Origin: a virus | Reading direction: 5' to 3' (one strand) | Virus record (IMG/VR): IMGVR_UViG_3300046516_001816 | Location: 1-64,000 of that record | DNA: 64,000 nt | Shown: positions 20,101 through 28,124 of the stretch, piece after piece | Layout: each line of letters opens with the position of its first letter | Numbering within the stretch: the first letter of the stretch is position 1 | Translations under genes and position numbers: made by a program | Notes under the pieces: generated by a model | Databases searched by the model: none | Told to the model about the DNA's origin: nothing | What the model saw: the letters and a program-made list of their open reading frames with translations, nothing else

Positions 20101-21749
20101 CGCAACGTTTCCAGCAGCGCCTTACGCAACTCCGGGCTGATCTTCTTGCCCGTTTGCTTCTCGAGCTCCCCGACCAGGGTATCCGCACTGCGCTTGACCG
20201 TGCCGCGCGAGCCTTCGCTAAAGAGCGAGTTGTAAATCGCCTTGCCGGTTTCCGCCCGCGACTTGAACTTCCCCGAGGTCGGATCGAAGGTCGTCAGATC
20301 CACCTTGGTGTTGCCGGTGCGCATGATCTGGAGTTCCTGGTAAATGCGCGCCAGATACCCCGGGATCACTTCAGTCAACGACTTGCGTGCCAGCCCATTG
20401 AAGACGGCCGGCTCTTGCAGGTTACGCAAGTTGTCGCGCTCGATGCCCGTAGAGATGGCACCCGCTTCCTTCACGCGGTCTTTGCCCCACTTCGCGAGCC
20501 TCCCCAGCCCAAACGGCAGGTCGTTGCCCTTCTCGGACATCGCCAGTTCCATCAGGTGCTGCGGCACATTGCCCGTCACATACTCCAGGCCGTTGCTGCC
20601 CTTCTCGATCTGCTTGCCGTATTTGGACTTGCGCGCCCAGCCGCCGAGCTTCTTACCGAGCTTGCCCGCCAAGCCCCCGGCCAGTTGCCCGCCGACCATA
20701 CTGCCGGCCATCTCAGCCCCGCCCGGACCGCCCATGCCTTCCAAGGCACTGGCCGCGTCCATGCCCATCTCCATGCCGGAGATGCCCATGCGGGCGCCAT
20801 CGACAAAGCCCTTAACCTGACCTTGAATCGAATTGGTGATACTCGCCGTCAGCTTCTGCATGAACTGACTGTTGCTGCCCATGAGGCTTTGCCCCATGGT
20901 CGAGAAGAACTTGTTGCGCAACAACGTCGGGTAGTCTTGCGACACCTTGATCTTCAGCACGTCCGGCAAGCCCGTGTTCTTCTGGATATTCTCCAGCAGC
21001 TCCTTGGTCTTGACCGCACTCTCGCGTTGCAGCTGCAAGCTATCCATCGCGACGAAGTAATGGCGGTACTGCACTTCCAGCGCTTTGCGCTGATAGTTCA
21101 CCGTCACTTTGTCTTGGTAGTCCACCAGACGTTGCAAGGCCAGCCGCATGCCGTTGAGCATCCCCAACTGCATGTTGTCCTTGTTGTTCTGCATCTGGTG
21201 ACGGATGTCCGCTTCGGCCTTGTCCTCGGCACGAGCCTGGGCGTGTGACTCCGCTTGATACTTAAAGATGTCCCCGAGCTGCGCTTGCAGGGACTGATCA
21301 CGCATGCTGTCTGCATTGACTCCGGAGGCTCCGTCCTCGTAGGAGTCGGACCACTTCTTCAAGCGGTCACTCACGGCCTTGGGCAAGAACTTCTCACCGG
21401 CCGGCATGAGCTTCTTTGTTGCCCGCTTCATGTCGTTCAGAAGCGGCTTCACCTCGCGAGCCGAAGAATCGTATAGACTCTTCAAACTCTGACCGGTCTG
21501 GTCAGCCAGATCCAAGGCAGAACCATAGCCTTGGGGGAGTGCTGACTTCAAGGTCTTGCGGATAAACGAATCCGAGCGGGACGCATCCCAAATTCCCGAG
21601 CCGACGCCCTTGGCGAAATCCTTGCCGGCTTTGATCGCGGGATTGCGATCGTCCTTGACGCGCTTTTCGGAGTAGTCAAACGAGGGGATGTTCAGCGACG
21701 AGTCGAACCCCATATCGTCAGCTGATTTAAACTTCTTCTGTTTGGCCAT
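14148..21749 (-). CDS. Giant tail protein with GH19-like lysozyme/chitinase domain
   Basis: 2533 residues. ATG 21749 has GGAG six bases upstream; a GTG at 21761 is open but less likely. Order of parts: helical N-terminus; a tandem pair near residues 1013-1055 and 1131-1180 sharing the pattern DIYxxGxxEPxLLA...AGxY; a long Ala/Gly-rich hydrophobic region (~1450-1570) that could span membrane; a second diverged pair (~1577-1700, ~1842-1975) sharing WxxWFxxRFxPxxLT and a later SPW; then a GH19-type domain (~2100-2300) with a candidate catalytic Glu in DHESGGF (~2138) and the YRGRGVVQLTG motif (~2205). GH19 domains cut peptidoglycan or chitin; here cell-wall opening during injection is likely. 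It corresponds in size, domain and position to phiKZ gp181 as I recall it, and may act as tape measure. The C-terminus is Ala/Pro/Gln-rich. Confidence 0.85.
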   Translation of the reverse strand: MAKQKKFKSADDMGFDSSLNIPSFDYSEKRVKDDRNPAIKAGKDFAKGVGSGIWDASRSDSFIRKTLKSALPQGYGSALDLADQTGQSLKSLYDSSAREVKPLLNDMKRATKKLMPAGEKFLPKAVSDRLKKWSDSYEDGASGVNADSMRDQSLQAQLGDIFKYQAESHAQARAEDKAEADIRHQMQNNKDNMQLGMLNGMRLALQRLVDYQDKVTVNYQRKALEVQYRHYFVAMDSLQLQRESAVKTKELLENIQKNTGLPDVLKIKVSQDYPTLLRNKFFSTMGQSLMGSNSQFMQKLTASITNSIQGQVKGFVDGARMGISGMEMGMDAASALEGMGGPGGAEMAGSMVGGQLAGGLAGKLGKKLGGWARKSKYGKQIEKGSNGLEYVTGNVPQHLMELAMSEKGNDLPFGLGRLAKWGKDRVKEAGAISTGIERDNLRNLQEPAVFNGLARKSLTEVIPGYLARIYQELQIMRTGNTKVDLTTFDPTSGKFKSRAETGKAIYNSLFSEGSRGTVKRSADTLVGELEKQTGKKISPELRKALLETLREDNLNRRIGSPERLGAPQTYFNREHYMQGPEMSQLFRDYFKGDQDGSRKMRFQKLMTDLSYSMPDGRSDIQTLMNSGYGDYVNEMGLLDKTGNFINLKRFQNLFDDGSYDPQALHAAGGLGMHGFAGNVHAPGGHHITHGRGRGIGQRVKSAVHSGLGSVVTNIKGGKRVSKTNHDHRQTVTYGGDTYYVDRQGNITAKVDNRSTTHNRTSNSTRNDNRSYNTAHDSHDQYNHEIHNHINSVVNHIVNEAEKRLSVAMGGARGYGRVKGASGVQASPSLTHLQQAQQNKAERHAKKRLASYQRRRKVSPVKNHHLVESMGYGASEVHFAGQDAIIHAIEANSSLSVAEQMLEQLTAIRKKFDGGDGMTINNYQISGEDLMSRLKGGAGQAGSKIKGLYQMTVGDALSGAWQGVKNAKNWVTGLPGRAWDKGKEGWQKSKAIRDQAGKLFASGKQKALNLADRWDDIYIPGLKEPALLAWKLRAGHYRDRVTGDIIHSYKDIKGDIEDIYDNNNLVLSLKDIKYAYTIGGGKKLITALGAKLGKFAKMGLEWWNNSGSVFDYIPKAIDWGKKTVDLAVHFLDQPIDIYVKGKSEPVLLARTMKAGGYISTLTGKPVFRPGQIDGPIMDQSMPKNPRLALTREDLAGGLYDWQGKPVRTAGQKVMDTIKKPFLKIKGLVNDGLSFAANLIKKPFEAIGQFFFNWFGKDGIVFSGSKTMITRLTEIRDLLEDRLPKPKRKGSWQDLEDKLKGEKKDAQAASGVNPGGSGLFGTMSSIGAGIKGLFGHFKKQDAKDQADKDKENKEKNKSWFEKIKDQAIDKGEDALQGYAWEKGKDLASKKSKTLGKKALEKLAKKKGLGKLGALATLLEDAEELAKAKDKGHAAIKAGKDAVTDYAGTQAAKLAGKKLFGKFAGRTAAQVATRAAATTGIEAAAGAATTAAGSGAAAAGTGALAAGAEGTIAGLGLELGLGSVLAAGLGMAATAVAGIIASPVVLGAAAVTVAGLGLRASYKGIKHAMSKKVLPLEAVRMAQYGVMPDDWEKVNDLREFEESMLKHVIYDENGKAQLDKKKFSADEAFGPFGVDKNNKQDLRSWLQWFSLRFKPVFLTTMTALHGVDPKASLKNVDKMDKELKLKFLSAIANPAGPYGFDESPWHTWHVFFIHGKDGLKAGRKEVAALVAEARKTIEKESDLKGTIKKLGSSIMDGILGREPAKDKDGKVKPQTTMEKLARGYGKFLKYTPVGWAAMGLHWLGGLFDKKKDDPKKTGKTTASVGISPTLTKIENKVDALSSLRFRTYGLKALEQDKVTTLKTLEEVCLPLIAVDKKLNDYQCRFTGDPHDVLKQVGASFGVSGTHNTVAYRWVAWFMRRFLPTYLTYVGSLMKATGKKDIHQTMMEPMVAAKLAPLIVASKSPEGKSVWEITDSPWQNYELNTDQKSVEQIMDFLNDKVSAKTLNDGVTDKTKTEKKPKSVEAGDGGKGWTDQRKEQTNGKSFLDSMKETLGNAWNGAKTAVSNVYNKAKTALGNAYDKGKAVVSGVGDSMKGFGATLGKAYKAVTGSAKQVKDAVMAALAKAGITNPTEQAMFMAQMDHESGGFKSLSENLNYKPSVLDKLFGPRLREAGVSSNDLAGQGAEAIANVIYGGKFGRKMGNTDPGDGFKYRGRGVVQLTGKANYARYGKMIGVDLLNNPDLASDPKVAAQLAVAYWKDRVSSSAAQAGDVKNVTYAVNGGLNGLDDRQSKFQKYLADAKAGKLNADGAADGKDGKPDAGATGVTTVSSKNDAGHGNAGLAGADSKSDDKFFQGKNKATPELTDAQKAAVAKSSAAAGNAPSGAAPSPAATGTPTPAVQTNAAPADSGSSEGAAGKTKMYGQNSGSAPDNNPFGFGLGSAQAVRRSPAQQIAAVQQAQHEDKMAVMGNVGDVLNKQLGIQTESRDVLKNIYAMLADIQKGQPASDESSQAPNPNVSSKPQPQMQQMVKPPVSMSKMV

Positions 21750-21815
21750 TGTTGGCTCCACTTAACTGGGTCTACTCTGACCCCTCATAGATTTTCGCTA
21801 TTTAAGGAAACAAAC

Positions 21816-23441
21816 ATGGAAAGGCAAGCAATCCCTTTCAATATCAGCTTGCTGGAATTGACGGATGCGAAGATTGCACACATGCGTCCGGTGACCAGCT
21901 TGGACTTTCTGGAGGGTAATAGCACGGCCCCGCATCCCAATGGCTTGTTCTCCGCGGAGATCTTTGGGAAGGTCGGTGACGAAGCGCGCATGCGTCGATT
22001 CTCCTATATCAACGTGAAGACCACGGTGTTTCACCCGACGGTGTACCGTGCGCTGCTCGCGCTCAAGCGCCTCTATGGCGACATCATGGCGGGCACCGAG
22101 TACGCGGTGTGGAACTCGCTCGCGAAAGACTTCGAGCGCAGCGACGTGGTCCATGGGCAAACGGGCTTTAACTTCTTTGTCGAACACTGGAAGGATATCG
22201 AGTTCCAGGAAACGAAGAGCGATCAGCGCGAACAGAATATCCTGCTGATCCAGAAGTATAAGCAACGGGCCATGACGAGCCGGATCGTGGTGTTGCCTGC
22301 GGGCATGCGCGACCTGGAGTATGGACCGGACGGACGGATGCGGGAAGATGAAATCAACACCATCTACCGCTCGCTCATTGCCAAGTCCAATGCGATTACC
22401 GAGTCGGTACTGCGGGCCAATCCCGAGATGATCAACACAGTGCGCTACTCGATTCAGAATACGTTTAACCAGCTGTACGACCTGCTCGAGGCGATGGTCG
22501 AAGGTAAGCGCAAACTGATTCTGGGCAAGTGGGCAAGCCGCCGGATCTTTGACGGCACGCGAAACGTGATCACGGCCATGAATACGTCCAGCGAGATGCT
22601 GGGGGCCAAAGGCAACGTTGGCTACAATCACTCGGTGACGGGCCTTTACCAGGGTCTGAAAGCAGCGCGACCGGTCGCGGTGTTTGCGATCAAGAACGGC
22701 TTCTTGCAGAAAGTGTTTACGGGTCCGGGACAGCCGGCCAAGCTTGTAAACAAGCAAACGCTCAAGCTCGAGAACTGTGACCTGCGTCCCGAGTACTACG
22801 ACAAGTGGATGACCACCGAAGGCATCGAGAAGCTGCTCACGGCATTTAGTGAAGAAGACGTACGCCACAAGGCAATCGAAATCGACGGTCACTGGCTGGG
22901 CTTGATGTATAAGGGTCCGGACAAAACCTTCCGCTTCTGTCAGAGCATCGACGAGCTACCTGAAGGACGGGATCCGAAGGACTTGCATCCGCTCACGTTC
23001 TGCGAGCTGCTGTATCTGTCGACCTACCGCGAGCTTGACGATAAGCTCCCGGCGTTCGTGACCCGTTACCCGATTACCGGGATGGGTTCGATCGTGCCGT
23101 CGATCATGAAAATCAAGACCACGATTCGTCACGAGGTGCGCCGTGAACTCGGTCCGGACTGGCAACCGCTGCCGGAAGACTACACGGCGTATGAGTTTCC
23201 GGTGCCCGGTGGGGAGTTCGTCAATTCGATCTCGCCCCACACCTCGAAGCTCGCGCGCCTCGGGGCTGACTTTGACGGTGATACGTCATCGTTTAACGTC
23301 ACCTACACTGACGAATCGATTCAGGAGATGCGGGAGTTCCTGGCTTCCAAACGTGCGTACGTAGGCACGGATGGCCGACCCATCGCGTCCATCGCGATCT
23401 CGACGGTCAATCTGGTGCTTTACAACATGACAGGCGACTAA
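21816..23441 (+). CDS. RNA polymerase beta'-like subunit, N-terminal part
   Basis: 541 residues, ATG 21816. Several beta' landmarks appear in order: NGLFSAEIFGK (residues 42-52, like GLFCARIFGP of bacterial beta'), LPAGMRDLE (160-168), LILGKWASRR...GTRNVI (234-252, like LGKRVDYSGRSVI) and the catalytic GADFDGD, with Mg-binding D485, D487, D489. The bacterial zinc-binding cysteines after GLFCARIFG are absent. The chain ends about 50 residues after DFDGD, so bridge helix and trigger loop must be coded elsewhere, as in phages with split subunits. It matches the phiKZ gp180 type, probably part of the virion-packaged polymerase. The beta gene starts two bases after its stop. Confidence 0.9.
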   Translation: MERQAIPFNISLLELTDAKIAHMRPVTSLDFLEGNSTAPHPNGLFSAEIFGKVGDEARMRRFSYINVKTTVFHPTVYRALLALKRLYGDIMAGTEYAVWNSLAKDFERSDVVHGQTGFNFFVEHWKDIEFQETKSDQREQNILLIQKYKQRAMTSRIVVLPAGMRDLEYGPDGRMREDEINTIYRSLIAKSNAITESVLRANPEMINTVRYSIQNTFNQLYDLLEAMVEGKRKLILGKWASRRIFDGTRNVITAMNTSSEMLGAKGNVGYNHSVTGLYQGLKAARPVAVFAIKNGFLQKVFTGPGQPAKLVNKQTLKLENCDLRPEYYDKWMTTEGIEKLLTAFSEEDVRHKAIEIDGHWLGLMYKGPDKTFRFCQSIDELPEGRDPKDLHPLTFCELLYLSTYRELDDKLPAFVTRYPITGMGSIVPSIMKIKTTIRHEVRRELGPDWQPLPEDYTAYEFPVPGGEFVNSISPHTSKLARLGADFDGDTSSFNVTYTDESIQEMREFLASKRAYVGTDGRPIASIAISTVNLVLYNMTGD

Positions 23442-23443
23442 AC

Positions 23444-26400
23444 ATGCTTTTGTACGAATACTTCTACCGTCAGTTTGGGGTACGGCGTTCTTCCCAGCTG
23501 ATTAAACCACCGCTGCCCGGCGTGGATAAGCTGGTGCTACCTCGGCGCAGCCTGTTCCACTTCCTGGGCGACGGTCCGATGGCCAGTGGTCCGGACACGC
23601 ATCAGCTGGAATTCAACGGGATCACCAAACCGATCCTGGTGGAAACGATTCTGTCGCAGTCGGGCACCCTCGGTCAGCCGCGCCCGATTCCGATGGCCAC
23701 CACCACGCTGATGTCGCAGTGGTTCCAGAAGAACCGCCGCTATCGCAAGCTCATCAATTTCGAAACGGGCACCCGCGACGAAACGATGCTGGTGGTGATC
23801 AACTATGCGTTCCTGTGGCGCATGTACCGCTATCCGCGTTCGCTCTACACGAACCTGAACCAGTGGCATAACGTCGCCGAGACGCTGTGGTCGACCGTGG
23901 GCAGTTTGTCCGATAGCTCGGACCGTCATCAGTTTATTCCGGTGACGCTGCCGCGCGTGCTGCCGTCGCTGGTGGATCTGCAAACCGCGGAAACAGCGAT
24001 GCTCTCGGCGCGCACCGCCAAGCGCTTTGCCACGCACGAGTCCTTGCAGCTGCTGGAAATCTGGAAGTGGCTGGGGCCGAACCGTCAGACCTCGATGCTC
24101 TCGCATATTCCGGAGAAGCGCCTCGCACGGGTGAACCTGCTGATGGAAGAGGCGGGGCGCTGGTTTGTGGTGAATCTGAATGTGCTCAACTCCTGGCGCA
24201 TTGCCACCAAGGAAGAGCTCGACGCGAACCCCGATGCCAACCAGCACGGGCTCGATCCGCATATGCTTCAGAAGTACTTCCTGCGCATGTGCATGTCGCT
24301 CATGGAAGTGCGCACGGCCGCCGCCCCTGAAATCAGTGCAGCGAGCCAGGAAGGCGTGGACTCTGATGTCAAGGTCGACCTGGTCGCCAATGTGGTCGAT
24401 GAGCATGATCCGGAAACGGGGATTGCAGTGAAGTCGGTCACCGAGCCGTTCCTGGATCCGGTCGCCCATCTGAAAGCCACCCAGCAGGTGGACGCCGAAG
24501 TGCAGGACGTGGCAGACATGCACCTGGAGCTGCTCACCAATCAGCAGAAGGCCAAAGCCACGGCCAAGGTGATTGAGCTCAAAGAGAACGCACCGGATGA
24601 GCGCGGCGTGGACATCAAGCGGGACCTGGCGCTGGAAAAGCAGCTCGAAGCAGACTTGCAGCAGCTGGAGCACATTGCCAATCTGGCGATGCCGGAGGTC
24701 GATGAAGCCGCCCCGATTGAGCACCAAGCGCCGATCGATCCGCCGGTCGCTCTCACGCCCGAAGGTGCGGTCATGAAGATCTGTGACCGGCTGGCGGAGC
24801 AAGGGCTGCTGTCGGCTGGGGAGCACCGTCGCTACAAGTCGCTCTCGGAAGCATACAAGAAGATTGTGGCGCCGGACGGCAACTCGACGCTGGAACACTT
24901 CGTGCATATTCCGAAGGAAGACGTACAGATCGCCGAGTCCGCCACGATTCCGGATATCAAGACGGTCACCGACAAGACGATGCTCAAGTCGAGTCTGATT
25001 GATTTTGATGCGAAGTACATCCAGAAGGTCATGCAGAAAGACATCGCGGCGATGGTGTTGAATCTGCAACAGGCGGGCCTGTGTATTACCGATTACGAAG
25101 TCGAGGACATCGATGACGTGATGGGCCAATACAAGATGTACACCGCGCGGGTGACGCCGGTGGACGGGGCCACCTCGACCTTTCGCTTTCGCTTGCCGGT
25201 GGTGCGCGAAGACGGCACCTTTACCAGCAACGGCGTGAAGTATCGCGTCCGTAAGCAGCGGGGCGATTTGCCGATTCGCAAAATCGGGCCGGACAAGGTG
25301 GCGCTTACGTCCTACTACGGCAAGGTGTTTGTCAATCGCTCCACGAAGAAGGTCAATGACTATCCGTCGTGGTTGATCAACAACATCCAGGCGATGGGGT
25401 TGGACCGCGAGAACACGATTGTCACGGACCTGCATACGGCGGACGTGTTTGACAACCTCTTTGAAGCACCGCGCCTGTACTCGCTGCTCTCGATGGCGTT
25501 TCGCAGTTTCACGCTCTACGGCTACGTGTGGAACTTCGATCACACCAAGCGCAAAGAGTTGTTCGGGGAGAATGCGCTCAAGCTCTATGAGAAAGATCAG
25601 CGCACGCTCGTGGCGGTGAAAGCCGATGACCCCAACACCTACATGGTGATGGATCACCTGGACACGCTCTATAGTGTCACGACGGATCAGGGCAAAGAGC
25701 TGGTGGCGCTGCCCTCGATTGAAGAGATGCTCAAGCTGCCGGCTGAGAAAGCGCCGGTGGAGTTTGCCCAGGTGAAGATCCTGGGTCGGGACGTACCGTT
25801 GGGTGTCGTGCTCGGCTATGAGCTTGGGCTCGATAAGCTGATGCGCATGTTGAAGGTCACCCCGCGCCGGGTGCCGGCTGGTCAGCGTGTGGGTTTGCAG
25901 CCCGACGAGTACGATCTGGTGTTTGCCGATGAGACGCTGGTGTTCCCGCGGCATAACCGGTTTGCCTCGATGGTGATGGCGGGCTTTAACGAGTACCATC
26001 GTCAGCTGCGCAGCTACCCCGTGCATGAGTTTGATAAGCGCGGTGTGTATCTGAACTTGCTGGAGTCGGCCGGGGCGTCACAGCGCTACCTGCGTGAAAT
26101 CGATTTGCAGTACCAACTGTTTATCGATCCGATCACCAAGGAATTGCTGATCGACATGAAGGAGCCCACCGACTATCAGAGCCTGTTGCTCAAGGCCTGT
26201 TCGATGCTGCTCACCGACACGCACCCCGACGAGCTCGACTCCAAGTGGATGCGCATCAAGGGCTATGAGCGGATGGCCGGGGCCGTGTACTCGGAGATTG
26301 TGCGCTCGATTCGTATTCACAACGGCAAGGTCGGCAAGAGTCGCAGCCCGATTGATTTGAATCCGTTCCAGGTCTGGAAGAATGTCACGCAAGATCCAGC

Positions 26401-27832
26401 GAAGGTGCAGATCAATGAAATCAACCCGATCCAAAACCTGAAGGAAGGCGAAGCCGTTACGTACTCCGGCGTGGGTGGTCGAGGTGGTCGCTCGATGACG
26501 AAGTCCACCCGTGTCTACCACAAGAACGACATGGGTACGATTTCGGAATCCACGGTGGACTCCTCGGACGTGGCGATCAACACCTATCTGTCGGCGGACC
26601 CGCAGTTCAGTTCACTGCGCGGGCTCTCCAAGGGCTACAGTTTCGAGAAGCAAGGAGCCACCCCGCTGCTGTCGACCTCGGCGTTGATTTCGCCGGCGGC
26701 CGATCGAGACGATCCGAAGCGGGTGAACTTTATCGGCATTCAGCAATCGCACGGCATTGCTTGCAAGGGTTACACACAGGCACCGATTCGCACCGGCTAT
26801 GAGCAAGTGATTGCCCACCGCACGGGTGACCTGTTTGCGCTGACGGCGAAGAAACCGGGGAAGGTCCTCTCGGTCAATGAGCACGGCATGCAGGTGCAGT
26901 ATGAGGACGGTGAGCTGCAAGGCATTGAGCTAGGTCGGCGCTATGGATCAGCGGCGGGTCTCACGATTCCGCATGAAGTCAAGACCACGATGAAAGCAGG
27001 CCAGGTCTTTAAGCCCGGTCAGCTGCTGTGCTTTAACGACGGGTTCTTTGAACGCGATCTCTTGAATCCCGACGGCGTCATTCTGAAGAACTCCATCACC
27101 GTGAAGACGGCGTTGTTGGAGGCGATGAATACGCTGGAAGACTCCTCAGCGATTTCGAAAGAAGCCGCCGAACTCCTGACCACGAAGACCACGAAGGTGC
27201 GCACCATCGTCGTGAACTTCGAACAGGAAATCCATAAGCTGACCAAAACGGGCACGCCGGTGGGTTCTGAGGATATTTTATGCGTGATTGAAGATGCCGT
27301 GACCGCCGGCAATCGCCTCTTCGATGAGGCGTCGCTGGATACGCTGCGACTGCTGTCGGCGCAAACCCCGAAGGCGAAAGCCAAGGGTGTCGTAGAGCGG
27401 ATCGAAGTGTTCTACCATGGTGACTTGGAAGACATGAGCGAGAGTCTACGGGCTTTGGCTCAAGACTCCGATAAGCTGATGCTCAAGCGCACCCGGTCCA
27501 CCGGCGGCAAGGGCTACACCGGCAGTGTTGACGAGAGTTATCGCGTCGACGGTGAACCCCTCTTGCTGGACACGGCGGCAATCAAGATCTACATCACCGC
27601 GGAAGTCTCAGCGGGCGTGGGGGATAAGGGTGTCTTTGGCAATCAGCTGAAGACGGTGTTCGGTGAAATCATGGAGCATGATCTGTTGACCGAATCGGGT
27701 ACGAAGGTGGATGCGCTCTTTGGCGCGGTGTCCATTCAGGCTCGTATCGTGTCGTCTCCGGATATTATCGGCACCACCACCACCTTGCTGGAAGTGATTG
27801 CCAAAAAGGCGTTGGAGATCTACCGTTCTTAA
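23444..27832 (+). CDS. RNA polymerase beta-like subunit
   Basis: 1462 residues, ATG 23444 two bases after the beta' gene, so probably translationally coupled. The C-terminal half carries beta landmarks: EDSSAISKEAA (like the bacterial EDGIVISE element) and GVGDKGVFGNQLK (residues 1391-1403), which aligns with the bacterial GDKMAGRHGNKG segment whose two lysines contact the nascent RNA; K1395 and probably K1403 are the equivalents. The N-terminal half is less conserved; a helical, acidic insertion lies near residues 290-440. With the DFDGD subunit it would form most of a phage RNA polymerase without alpha or omega, as for phiKZ gp178. It ends in a strong terminator. Confidence 0.88.
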   Translation: MLLYEYFYRQFGVRRSSQLIKPPLPGVDKLVLPRRSLFHFLGDGPMASGPDTHQLEFNGITKPILVETILSQSGTLGQPRPIPMATTTLMSQWFQKNRRYRKLINFETGTRDETMLVVINYAFLWRMYRYPRSLYTNLNQWHNVAETLWSTVGSLSDSSDRHQFIPVTLPRVLPSLVDLQTAETAMLSARTAKRFATHESLQLLEIWKWLGPNRQTSMLSHIPEKRLARVNLLMEEAGRWFVVNLNVLNSWRIATKEELDANPDANQHGLDPHMLQKYFLRMCMSLMEVRTAAAPEISAASQEGVDSDVKVDLVANVVDEHDPETGIAVKSVTEPFLDPVAHLKATQQVDAEVQDVADMHLELLTNQQKAKATAKVIELKENAPDERGVDIKRDLALEKQLEADLQQLEHIANLAMPEVDEAAPIEHQAPIDPPVALTPEGAVMKICDRLAEQGLLSAGEHRRYKSLSEAYKKIVAPDGNSTLEHFVHIPKEDVQIAESATIPDIKTVTDKTMLKSSLIDFDAKYIQKVMQKDIAAMVLNLQQAGLCITDYEVEDIDDVMGQYKMYTARVTPVDGATSTFRFRLPVVREDGTFTSNGVKYRVRKQRGDLPIRKIGPDKVALTSYYGKVFVNRSTKKVNDYPSWLINNIQAMGLDRENTIVTDLHTADVFDNLFEAPRLYSLLSMAFRSFTLYGYVWNFDHTKRKELFGENALKLYEKDQRTLVAVKADDPNTYMVMDHLDTLYSVTTDQGKELVALPSIEEMLKLPAEKAPVEFAQVKILGRDVPLGVVLGYELGLDKLMRMLKVTPRRVPAGQRVGLQPDEYDLVFADETLVFPRHNRFASMVMAGFNEYHRQLRSYPVHEFDKRGVYLNLLESAGASQRYLREIDLQYQLFIDPITKELLIDMKEPTDYQSLLLKACSMLLTDTHPDELDSKWMRIKGYERMAGAVYSEIVRSIRIHNGKVGKSRSPIDLNPFQVWKNVTQDPAKVQINEINPIQNLKEGEAVTYSGVGGRGGRSMTKSTRVYHKNDMGTISESTVDSSDVAINTYLSADPQFSSLRGLSKGYSFEKQGATPLLSTSALISPAADRDDPKRVNFIGIQQSHGIACKGYTQAPIRTGYEQVIAHRTGDLFALTAKKPGKVLSVNEHGMQVQYEDGELQGIELGRRYGSAAGLTIPHEVKTTMKAGQVFKPGQLLCFNDGFFERDLLNPDGVILKNSITVKTALLEAMNTLEDSSAISKEAAELLTTKTTKVRTIVVNFEQEIHKLTKTGTPVGSEDILCVIEDAVTAGNRLFDEASLDTLRLLSAQTPKAKAKGVVERIEVFYHGDLEDMSESLRALAQDSDKLMLKRTRSTGGKGYTGSVDESYRVDGEPLLLDTAAIKIYITAEVSAGVGDKGVFGNQLKTVFGEIMEHDLLTESGTKVDALFGAVSIQARIVSSPDIIGTTTTLLEVIAKKALEIYRS

Positions 27833-27843
27833 TTGAGCCCCAG

Positions 27844-27888
27844 GGTGGCTGCTGGCACTGCGGTGTCGGCGGCTGCCTCTCTTTTTTT
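27844..27888 (+). terminator. Strong intrinsic terminator
   Basis: A 15-bp stem with several G-T pairs (27844-27858 with 27863-27877) closes on TGCG and is followed by TCTC and seven T. It ends the RNA polymerase operon. Confidence 0.85.
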
Positions 27889-27923
27889 GTGTTTGTATGC
27901 GGTCCTCGCTGATAGGAATTTTC

Positions 27924-28112
27924 ATGAAGAACAGAGAATCTGAAAAGACGCTCGTGACGCTGGCGAACGCCACGGAACTCGTGCGTGTCGTGGTGCAGGG
28001 CGTTGTCGGCAACGACGTTGCAGACACGATCGCAGGCTCGCCGCTCACGGGCGATGTCATCAACCAGATCGCCCTGACGAAGTTTCAGGCTGCGCTCCAA
28101 ACGTACCTGTAA
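27924..28112 (+). CDS. Small helical protein of unknown function
   Basis: 62 residues. ATG 27924 has AGGA seven bases upstream and is chosen over ATG 27897, which overlaps the end of the terminator region. A single amphipathic helix-rich domain with Val/Ala/Thr-rich core (TLANATELVRVVVQGVVG). It sits 12 bases before the next gene and is presumably co-expressed with the structural genes that follow. Confidence 0.65.
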   Translation: MKNRESEKTLVTLANATELVRVVVQGVVGNDVADTIAGSPLTGDVINQIALTKFQAALQTYL

Positions 28113-28124
28113 GGAGCATCCACC

